From: JAFAYN01 sp963733105
Lineage (GTDB): Bacteria; Gemmatimonadota; Gemmatimonadetes; Longimicrobiales; Longimicrobiaceae
NCBI GenBank assembly: GCA_963733105.1
Contig: CAVTCB010000023.1
Location: forward strand, 124,001-188,000
Length of the DNA: 64,000 bases
Reading direction: 5' to 3'
The notes below the pieces were generated by a model, which saw only the letters and a list, made by a program, of their open reading frames with translations, did not search any database and was not told where the DNA came from. The position numbers and the translations under genes were made by a program. Shown in pieces: positions 34,189-43,049 of this stretch; position 1 is the first letter of the stretch; every line of letters starts with the position of its first letter.

Positions 34189-35311
34189 ATGACACGGATG
34201 CGGATCGCGGGCTTCGCGGCTCTGCTGGGTGCGCTCGGGCTGGCGGCGTGCGGCGGCGGCGACGGGGGGAGCGGCGCGAGCGCCCCCCGGCGGGATGAAG
34301 CAGGCCGCCGGGACCCCGGAGGGGACGGTGTCCCTCACCGGGGCGGGGGCCACCTTCCCCTATCCCATCTACTCCAAGTGGTTCAGCACCTACGGGGCGC
34401 AGAACCCCGTGCGCGTCACCTACGGCTCCATCGGCTCCGGCGGCGGCATCCGCCAGGTCACCGAGAAGACGGTGGACTTCGGCGCCTCCGACGCCCCCAT
34501 GAACGAGGAGGAGCTGGCCAAGGCTCCCGGGATGCTCCACATCCCCACCGTGCTGGGCGCCGTGGCCGTCACCTACAACCTCCCCGAGGTCCGGCAGCCG
34601 GTGCGCCTGGACGGCGGCGTGCTGGGCGCCGTCTTCCTGGGGGAGGTGAAGAAGTGGAACGACCCGCGCATCGCGCGGCTCAACCCCGGCGTCGCCCTCC
34701 CCGACCGCGACGTGCTGGTGGTGTACCGCACCGACGGGAGCGGGACCACCTACGTGTTCACCGACTACCTCTCCGCCGTGAGCCCCGCGTGGAAGCAGCG
34801 GGTGGGGACCGGGAAGTCCGTGCAGTGGCCCACCGGGCTGGGCGCCAAGGGGAACGAGGGCGTGGCCGGGCAGGTCAAGCAGACCCCCGGCGCCGTGGGC
34901 TACGTGGAGCTGGCGTACGCCCGCCAGACCGGCCTCCCCGCCGCCGCGGTGCGGAACCGCGCCGGCCAGTTCGTGGAGCCCTCCGTGGAGGCCACCACCG
35001 CCGCGGCCGAGGGGCTCGCCGCCCGCCTGGGCCCCGGCTCCGACTTCCGCCTTTCCCTGGTGAACGCCGAGGGGGCGCAGGCCTACCCCATCGCCTCCTG
35101 GACCTACCTCCTGGTCCCGCCGCAGATCGACGACTGCGCCAAGGCCCGCGCCCTGGTGGACGTGGTCCGCTGGGGGCTCACGGAGGGCGGACAGCAGGCG
35201 CGCGAGCTGCACTACGCGCCGCTCCCGGAGGCCGTCCGCGCCCAGGTGCTCGCGAAGCTGGGCACCGTCACCTGCGGCCCCGGCCGCCAGAGCGTCTCCG
35301 CGGCGGGCTGA
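34189..35311 (+). CDS. pstS: phosphate ABC transporter substrate-binding lipoprotein PstS, frameshifted
   Basis: The periplasmic phosphate-binding component (about 373 residues). Signal and lipobox LGLAAC lie at the start; then TGAGATFPYPIYSKWF, VTYGSIGSGGGIRQVTE, DFGASDAPM and YRTDGSGTTYVFTDYLS, which hold the residues that coordinate phosphate. The frame shifts within a run of six C (34283-34288): the signal is read in one frame and the mature protein in another, and removing one base joins GASAP to GGMKQAAGTPEG. ATG 34189 follows AGGGA. Function is capture of phosphate for PstCAB. Codon pattern and neighbours are normal, so an error in the sequence is likelier than a true mutation. Confidence 0.88.
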
Positions 35312-35312
35312 C

Positions 35313-36279
35313 GTGGCGATGCAGCCCGTTCCCGAGGAGGCCGGCGCCCTCGCCGCCCCTGGCCGCGGCAACCCGGCCGACCGGGTGTACGGGGCGGTGC
35401 TGGTGGCCATGGGGCTCGTCATCCCCCTCCTCCTGGGGTTCATCCTGCTGCGGGTGGGGATCTCCGCCTGGCCCGCCGTGCGGGAGTTCGGCGGAGGGTT
35501 CCTCACCAGCACCGAGTGGAACCCGGTGGAGGGGCGCTTCGGGGCGCTCCCCTTCGTCTTCGGGACGCTGGCCTCCTCGCTCCTGGCCGTGCTGATCGCC
35601 GTCCCCCTGGCCGTGGGGCTGGCGCTCTTCCTCACCGAGCTGGCCCCGCGCTGGATCGCCGCCCCCGTGGCCTTCGGCACCGAGCTGCTGGCCGCCATCC
35701 CCAGCGTGGTCTACGGGCTGTGGGGGATCTTCGTCCTGGTCCCCTGGCTCCGCGCCTGGGTGCAGGAGCCGCTCGCGAACGCGCTGGGCGACTCCGTGGG
35801 GCTCTTCCGCGGCCCCGCCTACGGGGTGAGCATCCTGGCCGGCGGGGTGATCCTCGCCATCATGATCGTCCCCTTCATCTCCGCCGTCTCGCGCGAGGTG
35901 CTTGCCGCCGTCCCGCGCGTCCAGCGGGAGGGCGCGCTCGCGCTGGGCGCCACCCGCTGGGAGATGACCTGGCAGGTGGTGCTCCCCTACGCCGTCCCGG
36001 GGATCATCGGCGCCGTCATCCTGGGGCTGGGGCGCGCCCTCGGGGAGACCATGGCCGTCACCATGGTCATCGGCAACCGGCCCGACATCCCCACCTCGCT
36101 CTTCTCGCCCGGGCTACACCATGGCGAGCGTCCTCGCCAACGAGTTCAGCGAGGCCTCCAGCGACCTGTACCTGGCCGCGCTCATGGAGATCTCGCTGAT
36201 CCTGTTCGGGATCACCGTGGTGGTGAACACCTGCGCCCGCTTCCTGGTGTGGCGCGTGGCGCGGAGGGCCGGCCGGTGA
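35313..36279 (+). CDS. pstC: phosphate ABC transporter permease PstC, frameshifted
   Basis: An inner-membrane permease of about 321 residues with six membrane helices. The transporter loop that contacts PstB is seen as AVPRVQREGALALGATRWEM followed by LGLGRALGETMAVTMVIG. The frame breaks just after DIPTSLFSPG: one extra G in 36111-36113. Removing it gives YTMASVLANEFSEA and the normal last helix, ending at 36279. It starts at GTG 35313, two bases after pstS (or ATG 35319), and its stop overlaps the GTG of pstA (GTGA). With PstA it forms the phosphate channel through the membrane. Confidence 0.88.
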
Positions 36280-37144
36280 GCGCCCCCGCGCGGGGGCTCG
36301 CCTGGCGCGACCGGCGCCGGCGGGCCGTCAACGGGACCATGCTCACGCTCACCGGGGTGGCCGCGCTCCTCACCGTCGTCCCCCTGGTGCTGATCCTGTA
36401 CCACCTGCTCACCGCCGGGCTCTCCTCCATCAACCCGGAGTTCTTCACCCGCCTCCCGGCGCCGGTGGGGGAGCCGGGGGGCGGGATGGGGAACGCCATC
36501 CTGGGGACCGTGGTCCTGGTGGGTCTGGCGTGCCCTGTTCGGGCTCCCCATCGCCGTCGGCGCCGGGCTCTACCTGGCCGAGGCGCAGGGGAGCCGCCTG
36601 GCGAACGCCGTCCGCTTCCTCACCGACGTGATGAACGGGATCCCGTCCATCGTGATCGGGATCTTCGTGTGGGCGTGGGTCGTGGTGTCCATGGGGCACT
36701 TCTCCGCGCTGGCCGGCGGGCTGGCGCTCGCCATCATGCTCCTCCCCATGGTGACCCGCACCACCGAGGAGATGGTGCGCCTGGTCCCGCGCGAGATGAG
36801 CGAGGGCGCCCTGGCGCTGGGCTTCACGCGCTGGCGCACCACCCTGGGCGTCGTCCTCCCCGCGGCGCGGAGCGGCATTCTCACCGGCGTCCTGGTGTCG
36901 CTGGCCCGCATCGCCGGGGAGACGGCGCCGCTCCTCTTCACCGCCTTCGTGAACCCGTACTGGGGGTGGCGGCTGAACGAGCCGATCGCCGCCCTCCCCG
37001 TGCAGATCTTCCAGTACGCCACCTCGCCCGTTCGAGGAGTGGCACCGCCTGGCCTGGGCCGCGGCCCTGGTGCTCATCGGCCTGGTGCTCGCCGTGAGCC
37101 TCGCGGCCAGGTTCCTCATCCGCAGTCCCTTCAAGGACCGGTAG
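36276..37144 (+). CDS. pstA: phosphate ABC transporter permease PstA, frameshifted twice
   Basis: The second permease (about 288 residues). Family features: FLTDVMNGIPSIVIGIFVW near the middle and the coupling loop REMSEGALALGFTRWRTTLGV. Two single-base insertions break the frame: an extra C at 36533-36535 (after VLVGLAC, expected LFGLPIAVGAGLY) and an extra G at 37030 (after YATSP, expected FEEWHRLAW). With both removed the protein ends normally in FLIRSPFKDR. The GTG start overlaps the end of pstC. Two independent true mutations in one gene of an otherwise intact operon are unlikely; sequencing error is the simpler view. Confidence 0.87.
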
Positions 37145-37145
37145 C

Positions 37146-38003
37146 ATGCCCGAAACGTCCATCCAGGCGTCGTCCATGCCTTCGTCGCACACCCCGGCGC
37201 CCCGTCCCGAGCGCCCGGCGCCGCAGGGGAGCGGCGCGCCCGTCCCCGCTCCCGCCGTGGAGGCGCGCGACTTCTCCTTCTGGTACGGGGCCGCGCAGGC
37301 GCTGCAGGGGATCACCCTGACCGTCCCGGAGCGGCGGGTCACCGCGCTCATCGGGCCCTCCGGGTGCGGCAAGTCCACCTTCCTCCGGTCCATCAACCGG
37401 ATGAACGACCTGATCCCCGGCACCCGCCACGAGGGGGAGGTCCTGATCCGCGGGGAGTCCGCGTACGCCCCCGGGCTGGACGTGGTGCACCTGCGCAGGC
37501 GGGTGGGGATGGTGTTCCAGAAGTCCAACCCCTTCCCCAAGTCCATCTACGACAACGTGGCGTACGGGGCGCGCGTCAACGGGCTCGCCCGCGGCCGCCG
37601 CGACCTGGACGAACTGGTGGAGCGCTCGCTCCGGCAGGCCGCGCTCTGGGACGAGGTGAGCGACCGGCTGGACCGGAGCGCCCTGGGGCTCTCCGGGGGG
37701 CAGCAGCAGCGGCTCTGCATCGCCCGCGCGCTCGCCGTGCAGCCCGAGGTGCTCCTGATGGACGAGCCCGCCAGCGCCCTCGACCCCATCGCCACGCAGA
37801 AGATCGAGGAGCTCATCTACCAGCTCAAGGACCAGTACACCATCGTCATCGTGACCCACAACATGCAGCAGGCGGCGCGCGTCTCCGACTTCACGGCCTT
37901 CTTCTACATGGGCTCCCTGGTGGAGATCGGCCGCACCGACGACATCTTCACCAACCCGCGCGAGGAGCGCACCGAGGCCTACATCACCGGGAGGTTCGGA
38001 TGA
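37146..38003 (+). CDS. pstB: phosphate ABC transporter ATP-binding protein PstB
   Basis: A 285-residue ATPase that powers PstCA. Walker A IGPSGCGKSTFLRSINRMND near 75, Q-loop VGMVFQKSNPFPKSIYDNVA, signature LSGGQQQRLCIARALA, Walker B VLLMDEPASALDP and the H-loop IVTHNMQQA are all present; the NPFPKSIYDN segment is characteristic of PstB among ABC proteins. A Pro-rich N-terminal extension of about 35 residues is longer than usual. It begins one base after pstA and its stop overlaps the ATG of phoU (ATGA). With PhoU it also feeds transport status to PhoR. Confidence 0.95.
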   Translation: MPETSIQASSMPSSHTPAPRPERPAPQGSGAPVPAPAVEARDFSFWYGAAQALQGITLTVPERRVTALIGPSGCGKSTFLRSINRMNDLIPGTRHEGEVLIRGESAYAPGLDVVHLRRRVGMVFQKSNPFPKSIYDNVAYGARVNGLARGRRDLDELVERSLRQAALWDEVSDRLDRSALGLSGGQQQRLCIARALAVQPEVLLMDEPASALDPIATQKIEELIYQLKDQYTIVIVTHNMQQAARVSDFTAFFYMGSLVEIGRTDDIFTNPREERTEAYITGRFG

Positions 38004-38680
38004 CCCCCGCCGCCGGCGTGCGCCACTTCCACGAGGAGCTGGCGCACCTCAAGGGACGGCTCCTGGACATGTCCGCCCTGGCCGAGGAGCTGGTCCGCAA
38101 CGCCGTGGAGGCGCTCCTGGAGCGGGACCCCGCCCGGGCGCAGGCGGTCATCCAGGGCGACGCCGAGCTGGACGCCCTGGAGATGGAGGTGGACGACGCC
38201 TGCATCCACCTCCTCGCCCTGCAGCAGCCCATGGCGCGCGACCTCCGGCTGATCACCATGGCGATGAAGATCTCCAACGACCTGGAGCGCGTGGGCGACC
38301 ACGCCGTCAACATCGCCGAGGCCGTCCCCCACCTCCTGGGCGAGCCCTTCGCGCAGTTCCCCGAGATCGAGGAGATGGCCCGGCTCGCGCGCGAGATGCT
38401 CTCCGACGCCCTGGACGACTTCGTCCGCGGCGACTCGCAGGCCGCGCGCGAGGTGTGCCGCCGCGACGACCGGGTGGACTCGCTGCACGAGTCGCTCTTC
38501 CGCATCCTCCTCACCCACATGATGGAGGACCCGCGGCGCATCGGCCCCTCCATGTCGCTCTTCCTGGTGAGCCGCAACCTGGAGCGCATCGCCGACCTGG
38601 CCACCAACATCGCCGAGGACGTGGTGTTCCTGGTGGAGGGGCGCACCATCAAGCACCACGCGGAGGACGGCGTCCGCTAG
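38000..38680 (+). CDS. phoU: phosphate signalling protein PhoU
   Basis: A 226-residue PhoU with two three-helix repeats. Each has the metal-binding acidic motif: ISNDLERVGDHAVNIAE near 95 and VSRNLERIADLATNIAEDV near 195. N-terminal HFHEELAHLKGRLLDMS is typical. PhoU links PstB to PhoR and dampens the Pho response when phosphate is sufficient; it is peripheral on the inner membrane. It is the last gene of the pst operon and starts inside the pstB stop. A gap of about 140 bases with its own promoter separates it from the next gene. Confidence 0.93.
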   Translation: MTPAAGVRHFHEELAHLKGRLLDMSALAEELVRNAVEALLERDPARAQAVIQGDAELDALEMEVDDACIHLLALQQPMARDLRLITMAMKISNDLERVGDHAVNIAEAVPHLLGEPFAQFPEIEEMARLAREMLSDALDDFVRGDSQAAREVCRRDDRVDSLHESLFRILLTHMMEDPRRIGPSMSLFLVSRNLERIADLATNIAEDVVFLVEGRTIKHHAEDGVR

Positions 38681-38737
38681 GAGCGGGCGCAGAAGTTGCG
38701 GCCCGGCTCTCCCGAAACGCCAGGACTGCTCCGCGGC

Positions 38738-38766
38738 TTGCCGGACCCGGCGGGGAAGGGTACAAT
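38738..38766 (+). promoter_or_regulatory. predicted sigma70-type promoter for the dehydrogenase gene
   Basis: -35 TTGCCG (38738-38743), 17-base spacer, -10 TACAAT (38761-38766). The start codon lies 53 bases after the -10. Confidence 0.6.
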
Positions 38767-38819
38767 CCCCGGCCGCGCCGCGCTCCGCCGTCGGCGCCTT
38801 CACCGCAACCGCACCGTCC

Positions 38820-39749
38820 ATGCAGCGTTCTCCCGGATCGTCCCCCGGTGATCCCGAGAGCGGCGATCCCGTCGCGTCCCACCCCACCCCCTCGCAGCTC
38901 CAGGACATCGTCATCGCGGACCCGGTGGAGATGCTCCTGGAGGAGGTCACCGAGGAGCCCCAGCCCTCCCCGCTCCTCTACGGCTCCTCCCTGCGGGGGA
39001 AGACCGCCATCGTCACCGGCGGGGCCACCGGGATCGGCCGGGCCATCGTCCTGGAGCTGGCCCGCCACGGGGTGCACGTCGCCTTCAACTACTACTCGTA
39101 CGACGACAGCGAGGAGATGTCGCGCGAGGCCGAGCGGACCGCGCGCGAGGCGGCGCAGCTGGAGGTGAAGGTGCACCACGAGAGCTGCGACGTGCGCGAC
39201 TCGCACGCGGTGCAGCGCTTCGTGGACGGGGTGACCGAGCGCTTCGGGGTGCTGCACATCCTGGTGAACAACGCCGGCGTCGGGCGCGACGGCGCGCTCT
39301 GGCGCCTCACCGACGAGAAGTGGCGCACCGTGCTGGACACCAACCTCACCGGGGCGTTCAACATGATCCGGGCGGTGTCCACGCTCTTCCGCCGTCAGAG
39401 CGACGGGAAGATCGTCAACGTCTCCTCCGTGCACGGGCTGCGCAGCGAGTTCGGGCTGGCCAACTACTGCGCCTCCAAGGCGGGGCTGCTGGGGCTGACG
39501 CGCTCCGCGGCGCTGGAGCTGGGGCGGAGCAACGTGAACGTGAACGCCGTGGCGCCGGGGTACATCCGCACCACGCGGCTCACCAACGGGGTCCCGGCGG
39601 AGATCCTGGACGACGCGCGGGAGCGGGCGGTGCTGGGGCGGCTGGGCGATCCGCAGGACGTGGCGAACGTGGTGGTGTTCCTGTGCTCCGAGCTGGCGCG
39701 GCACATCACGGGGACGGTGATCCCGGTGGACGGGGGGCACCTGCTTTGA
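38820..39749 (+). CDS. short-chain dehydrogenase/reductase (FabG-like)
   Basis: A 309-residue NAD(P)-dependent oxidoreductase. Cofactor motif TGGATGIGRA near 62, NNAG near 142 (VNNAGVGRDG), the catalytic Ser in VNVSSVHG near 190 and YCASK near 204, and PGYIRTTRL near 232. It resembles 3-oxoacyl-ACP reductases in the last 250 residues but has an unusual N-terminal extension of about 55 residues, acidic and Pro-rich, with VEMLLEEVTEEPQPSPLLYG. The extension may be a binding segment or a mis-called start, though no later start keeps the Rossmann beginning except inside the extension. No fatty-acid genes lie next to it; the substrate is open. Confidence 0.85.
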   Translation: MQRSPGSSPGDPESGDPVASHPTPSQLQDIVIADPVEMLLEEVTEEPQPSPLLYGSSLRGKTAIVTGGATGIGRAIVLELARHGVHVAFNYYSYDDSEEMSREAERTAREAAQLEVKVHHESCDVRDSHAVQRFVDGVTERFGVLHILVNNAGVGRDGALWRLTDEKWRTVLDTNLTGAFNMIRAVSTLFRRQSDGKIVNVSSVHGLRSEFGLANYCASKAGLLGLTRSAALELGRSNVNVNAVAPGYIRTTRLTNGVPAEILDDARERAVLGRLGDPQDVANVVVFLCSELARHITGTVIPVDGGHLL

Positions 39750-39767
39750 GCTCCTCTGCGCTTTGGG

Positions 39768-39893
39768 ACCGCTCCGGAGCCCCGGCAAACTGCGCCGGGT
39801 CTCCTCCGCGGGGGCGGTGAGCCTCGCGAAACCGCCCGCGAGTCTCCCCGCCCGCGGAGTGAGCCAGCCGAAACCGCCCGGCTGTCTCCCTCC
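39768..39893 (+). repeat. tandem-hairpin repeat (family R2, copy 2)
   Basis: Three successive hairpins of the form gagcc-stem-aaac-stem-gtctc, as at 9736. Stem bases differ between the copies while pairing is kept (for example cccggcaaactgcgccggg against cccggcaaacggcgccgg). It lies between the dehydrogenase and lipoprotein genes. Confidence 0.7.
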
Positions 39894-39946
39894 GCACAGC
39901 TTTTCATGGGTACGACGGGAACGGCAACGGCGGCCCCGGCTGCGCC

Positions 39947-40011
39947 GTTGCCGTCAGTCCGCGCAGGCGGACTTCGTGCCTTTGTTGCAGCGAATTCATT
40001 CGCCCGGCTCG
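39947..40011 (-). repeat. dispersed repeat (family R3, copy 2)
   Basis: Inverted copy of the element at 30536. Its right edge (cgaattcattcgcccggctc) reaches into the lipoprotein gene that follows, supplying the codons just before its hydrophobic signal. Confidence 0.8.
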
Positions 40012-40621
40012 GGGCTCTTCCTCCTCCTCGCCGCCTGCGCCTCCGCGCCGCCGCCTCCCCCACCGGGCGCGCCCGTTCCGACGCCGGCGCTCGCGCCGAG
40101 CGCGCCGCCGCTGCGCGTCACGGGGCAGAAGGTGCTCGTGCTCCCCGTGCAGGCCGTCAGCGGGCTGTCGGCGGAGGCGGAGGGGCGGCTGGGGGGGGAG
40201 CTGATGTTCGCGCTGGGGGAGCGCGCGCCCAAGATCACCTGGGTGTCGCCGGAGGAGCTGCAGCGGGCGGTGCAGCGCTCGCCGGGGTTCGCGGGCGACC
40301 CGCGGTCGCTCCCGGCCGACCCGCTCCTGCACCACCGGGAGCGGAGGGCGGTCGAGCCGCTGGCGGGGGAGCTGCGGCGCTACTCCGCCCTCACCGACGC
40401 CCGGCTCGTCCTCGTCCCCCAGGCGGCGGCGTTCGTCCCCGGCGCGGCGGGGGAGGGGGGGCGCGTCCGGCTGGCCGCCGCCATGATCGACGCGCGCACC
40501 GGCAACGTGGTCTGGTGGGGCGAGGCCGAGGGCGAACCCGCGCCCCGCGGCCGACACCCCCGCCGTCGCCAGCGCCGCCGCGGCGCTCGCCGCGCGGATG
40601 CTCTCGGCGCAGGCGCCGTGA
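39976..40621 (+). CDS. lipoprotein of unknown function, start within a repeat, frameshifted
   Basis: A lipoprotein of about 214 residues (lipobox LFLLLAAC, then a Pro-rich linker). The body has LRVTGQKVLVLPVQAVSG, AEGRLGGELMFALGE, ITWVSPEELQRAVQRSPG, LTDARLVLVPQAAAFVPG and AAAMIDARTGNVVWWGEAEG, a pattern like CsgG/LpoB-type lipoproteins, though I am not certain. No ATG precedes the signal: possible starts are GTG 39976 or TTG 39982/39985, all inside an R3 repeat, so the insertion may have replaced the original start. An extra C near 40544 shifts the last 25 codons; removing it gives AADTPAVASAAAALAARM and a stop at 40619. Confidence 0.6.
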
Positions 40622-40706
40622 CGCCTGGAACGCAGCTTGCCCCACACCTTTCCGGCCGGGTGCACGCGTCCCCGGCGGCGAAACGCACAACTCCGAAGCC
40701 GTTTAC

Positions 40707-41720
40707 ATGTCACAGACCGTAACCCTGATCCCCGGCGACGGGATCGGCCCCTCCATCACCGAGGCCACCGTCCGCGTGATCGAGGCCTCCGGTGCCGACC
40801 TCCGGTGGGACCGCAAGGAGGCCGGCGTGGCCGCCCTCCAGCTCCACAACACCCCCATCCCCGACGAGACCCTGGCCTCCATCAAGGAGACCCGCGTGTC
40901 GCTCAAGGGGCCGCTCACCACCCCGTCCGGGACCGGGTTCCGCTCCATCAACGTCGCCCTCCGCAAGGAGTTCGACCTGTACGCCAACGTCCGCCCGGCG
41001 CGCACCATCGTCCCCGGCGGGCGCTACGAGGACATCGACCTCGTCCTCATCCGCGAGAACACCGAGGGGCTGTACAGCGGCGTCGAGCACTACGTCGGCA
41101 TCGGGAGCGACCCGCGCGCCGCCGCCGAGTCGGTGATGCTGGTCACCCGCTTCGGCGTGGAGCGCATCGTCCGCTACGCCTTCGAGTACGCCCTCTCGCA
41201 CGGGCGCAAGAAGGTGACGCTGGCCCACAAGGCCAACATCCTCAAGTACACGCAGGGGCTCTTCCTGGACATCGGCCGGGAGATGGCCAAGGAGTACGAA
41301 GGGCGGGTGGAGTTCGAGGACCGGATCATCGACGCCACCGCCATGATGCTGGTGATGGACCCGTACCGCTTCGACGTCATCGTCTGCGAGAACATGTTCG
41401 GCGACATCCTCTCCGACCAGATCGCCGGGCTGGTGGGCGGGCTGGGGCTGGCGCCGGGCGCCAACATCGGCAAGGACGCCGCCATCTTCGAGGCCGTGCA
41501 CGGCTCCGCCCCCGACATCGCCGACAAGGGGATCGCCAACCCCGCCGCGCTGATGCTGGCCGCGGTGATGATGCTCCGCCACCTGGGGATGCACGACCAG
41601 GCCGGGCGCATCCAGACCGCCCTGGAGACCACCATCCGCGAGGGCGACTCCCTCACCCCCGACCTGGGCGGCACCGGGACCACCGTCTCCTTCACCGACG
41701 CCATCCTCCGCCGCCTGTGA
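40707..41720 (+). CDS. isocitrate/isopropylmalate dehydrogenase family, probably NAD-dependent isocitrate dehydrogenase
   Basis: A 337-residue decarboxylating dehydrogenase. Signature features: VTLIPGDGIGPSIT at the start, LYANVRPARTIVPG near 94, IRENTEGLYSGVEHYVG near 115, the Lys-containing LAHKANILKYTQGLFLD near 175, and VCENMFGDILSDQIAGLVGG near 228, with HGSAPDIADKGIANPAA as the C-terminal binding motif. Length and the YSG segment fit NAD-type isocitrate dehydrogenase better than LeuB, with homoisocitrate dehydrogenase as alternative. It would make 2-oxoglutarate in the TCA cycle. The gene heads a tightly packed run of seven; its stop overlaps the next GTG. No clear ribosome site precedes ATG 40707. 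Confidence 0.87.
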   Translation: MSQTVTLIPGDGIGPSITEATVRVIEASGADLRWDRKEAGVAALQLHNTPIPDETLASIKETRVSLKGPLTTPSGTGFRSINVALRKEFDLYANVRPARTIVPGGRYEDIDLVLIRENTEGLYSGVEHYVGIGSDPRAAAESVMLVTRFGVERIVRYAFEYALSHGRKKVTLAHKANILKYTQGLFLDIGREMAKEYEGRVEFEDRIIDATAMMLVMDPYRFDVIVCENMFGDILSDQIAGLVGGLGLAPGANIGKDAAIFEAVHGSAPDIADKGIANPAALMLAAVMMLRHLGMHDQAGRIQTALETTIREGDSLTPDLGGTGTTVSFTDAILRRL

Positions 41721-42031
41721 GCGCCGCGCACCCGCCCACCGCCTGCCGCCGCTGCGGCCGGGAGCCCGCGGAGGGGAAGCTGGACTCCCTCGGGTGGTGC
41801 GCGGAGTGCCGCGGCGAGGTGGTGCGCCGGGCCACCCCCGCCGCCTACGCGGCGGCGGTCGTGGCGGCGGCGGCGTACCTGGCCGTCATGGGGTGGGCGG
41901 GGGGCTTCGCCTCCACCTTCGCGGTGTTCCTCCTGGCGCTGGGGGCGATCCTCGCCTTCCTGGTCTTCAAGGTGGCGCGGCGGGTCGCCTTCGACCTGGT
42001 CCGCGCGCGCCCCCCCCGCACCCCCGCGTAG
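41717..42031 (+). CDS. zinc-ribbon membrane protein
   Basis: A 104-residue protein with an N-terminal zinc ribbon (CRRCG near residue 10, then WCAEC near 28) followed by two membrane helices (AAYAAAVVAAAAYLAVMGW and FASTFAVFLLALGAILAFLVF) and a basic tail. It starts at GTG 41717, overlapping the isocitrate dehydrogenase stop by four bases. I do not recognise the family. The second zinc-ribbon/membrane protein in the same run (44436) has a comparable start, so the two may be related or act at the same membrane site. Confidence 0.65.
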   Translation: MSAAHPPTACRRCGREPAEGKLDSLGWCAECRGEVVRRATPAAYAAAVVAAAAYLAVMGWAGGFASTFAVFLLALGAILAFLVFKVARRVAFDLVRARPPRTPA

Positions 42032-42033
42032 CC

Positions 42034-42258
42034 ATGCACGGCCTCCTGCGCTCTCCCTGGCTCCCCGTGCTCGTCGCCGTCCTCGGCGGGGTGTCGCTCG
42101 GGCTGGGGGTGGGGCGCCTCCTCTCCGGGTTCAGCGTCCTCTCCGCCGTGTGGACCGTGATCGGGCTCGTCCTCCTCTGGTGGGCCATCTCCGACACCCG
42201 CAAGGCCCGGCCGGGGACCCCCGAGAGCGAGGCCGACGGCTCGCACACCGTGGAGTAG
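42034..42258 (+). CDS. small two-helix membrane protein
   Basis: A 74-residue protein with two hydrophobic segments (LPVLVAVLGGVSLGLGVGRLL and SAVWTVIGLVLLWWAIS) and a charged C-terminal tail. It begins two bases after the preceding stop and ends five bases before the next ATG, so it is almost certainly co-translated. No family is recognised; too small for more. Confidence 0.6.
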   Translation: MHGLLRSPWLPVLVAVLGGVSLGLGVGRLLSGFSVLSAVWTVIGLVLLWWAISDTRKARPGTPESEADGSHTVE

Positions 42259-42263
42259 GAACC

Positions 42264-43049
42264 ATGCGCCGATTCGACGACCTGGAGCCCGACGAGATGC
42301 CGGAAGCGCTCCGCGGCGCGGTCCGCGACCGCGAGCGCGAGCAGGAGCGCGAGATGGAGCGCGCCGCCATGCAGGAGGCGGCCACCGAGATGGGGCTCAC
42401 CCCCGAGCACCTGGACCGCGCCGCCGCCGACGCGCACGCCCGCCGCGTCGCCGAGGTGCGCCGCGGCCGGCGCATCCGCAACGCCGTGATCGCCGGCGTC
42501 GTGGCGCTCCTCGCCGCCGGGGCCGGGTACCGCGCGCTGAACCCGCCCGCCCCCGAGCCCACCGCCTACACCTTCGCCAGCGCCTCGCAGGGGTGGGTCG
42601 GCGAGCACAACCCCCTCACGGTGGCGCGCCTCCGGGCGGAGGGCGGGCGCGGCGTGGTGGAGGTGGAGCGGTTCGTCGCGGAGGGGGACGGGCGCTACTG
42701 GGCCAACCTGAACACCTCCGCCGTTCCCGCCTCGCTGGACGGCTACCGCGAGGTGTCGCTGCGCGTCCGCGGCGACGGGGGTCTCCCCCGCGTCCGCCTC
42801 TTCCTGGAGAACGGCCCCACCGAGCGCTGGCGCTCCCCCGACGTCCCCGTGGGGCGGGACTGGAGCACCGTGCGCTTCCGCCTGGACCAGTTCGAGCACC
42901 AGACCCGCGACCACTCCGGCGCCCCCTGGCGGAGCCGGCGGGGCGGCACCCCGGACGGGGTGACCGGCGTCTCCATCAAGGTCGGCCAACCCTTCAACAC
43001 ACCGGATGCGCGCGGCCGCGTCGAAGTGGACGACCTCCGGATCGAGTAG
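42264..43049 (+). CDS. membrane-anchored protein with CIA30/carbohydrate-binding-like domain
   Basis: A 261-residue protein: an acidic coiled-coil-like N-terminus rich in Arg and Glu (DREREQEREMERAAMQ), one membrane helix near 75-90 (AVIAGVVALLAAGAGY), and an extracytoplasmic beta-sandwich of about 160 residues. The sandwich has YWANLNTSAVPASLDGYREV, VSLRVRGDGGLPRVRLFLENG and the terminal GRVEVDDLRIE, a pattern seen in CIA30 and CBM11-like domains that bind carbohydrates. ATG 42264 follows AGGAACC. The next gene overlaps its end by 44 bases. What it binds is unknown. Confidence 0.6.
   Translation: MRRFDDLEPDEMPEALRGAVRDREREQEREMERAAMQEAATEMGLTPEHLDRAAADAHARRVAEVRRGRRIRNAVIAGVVALLAAGAGYRALNPPAPEPTAYTFASASQGWVGEHNPLTVARLRAEGGRGVVEVERFVAEGDGRYWANLNTSAVPASLDGYREVSLRVRGDGGLPRVRLFLENGPTERWRSPDVPVGRDWSTVRFRLDQFEHQTRDHSGAPWRSRRGGTPDGVTGVSIKVGQPFNTPDARGRVEVDDLRIE

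Noticed and set aside
34189..37144. Programmed ribosomal frameshifting in the pst genes
   Set aside because: There is no shared slippery heptamer or downstream structure, and the same kind of +1 base appears in unrelated genes; sequence error is simpler.
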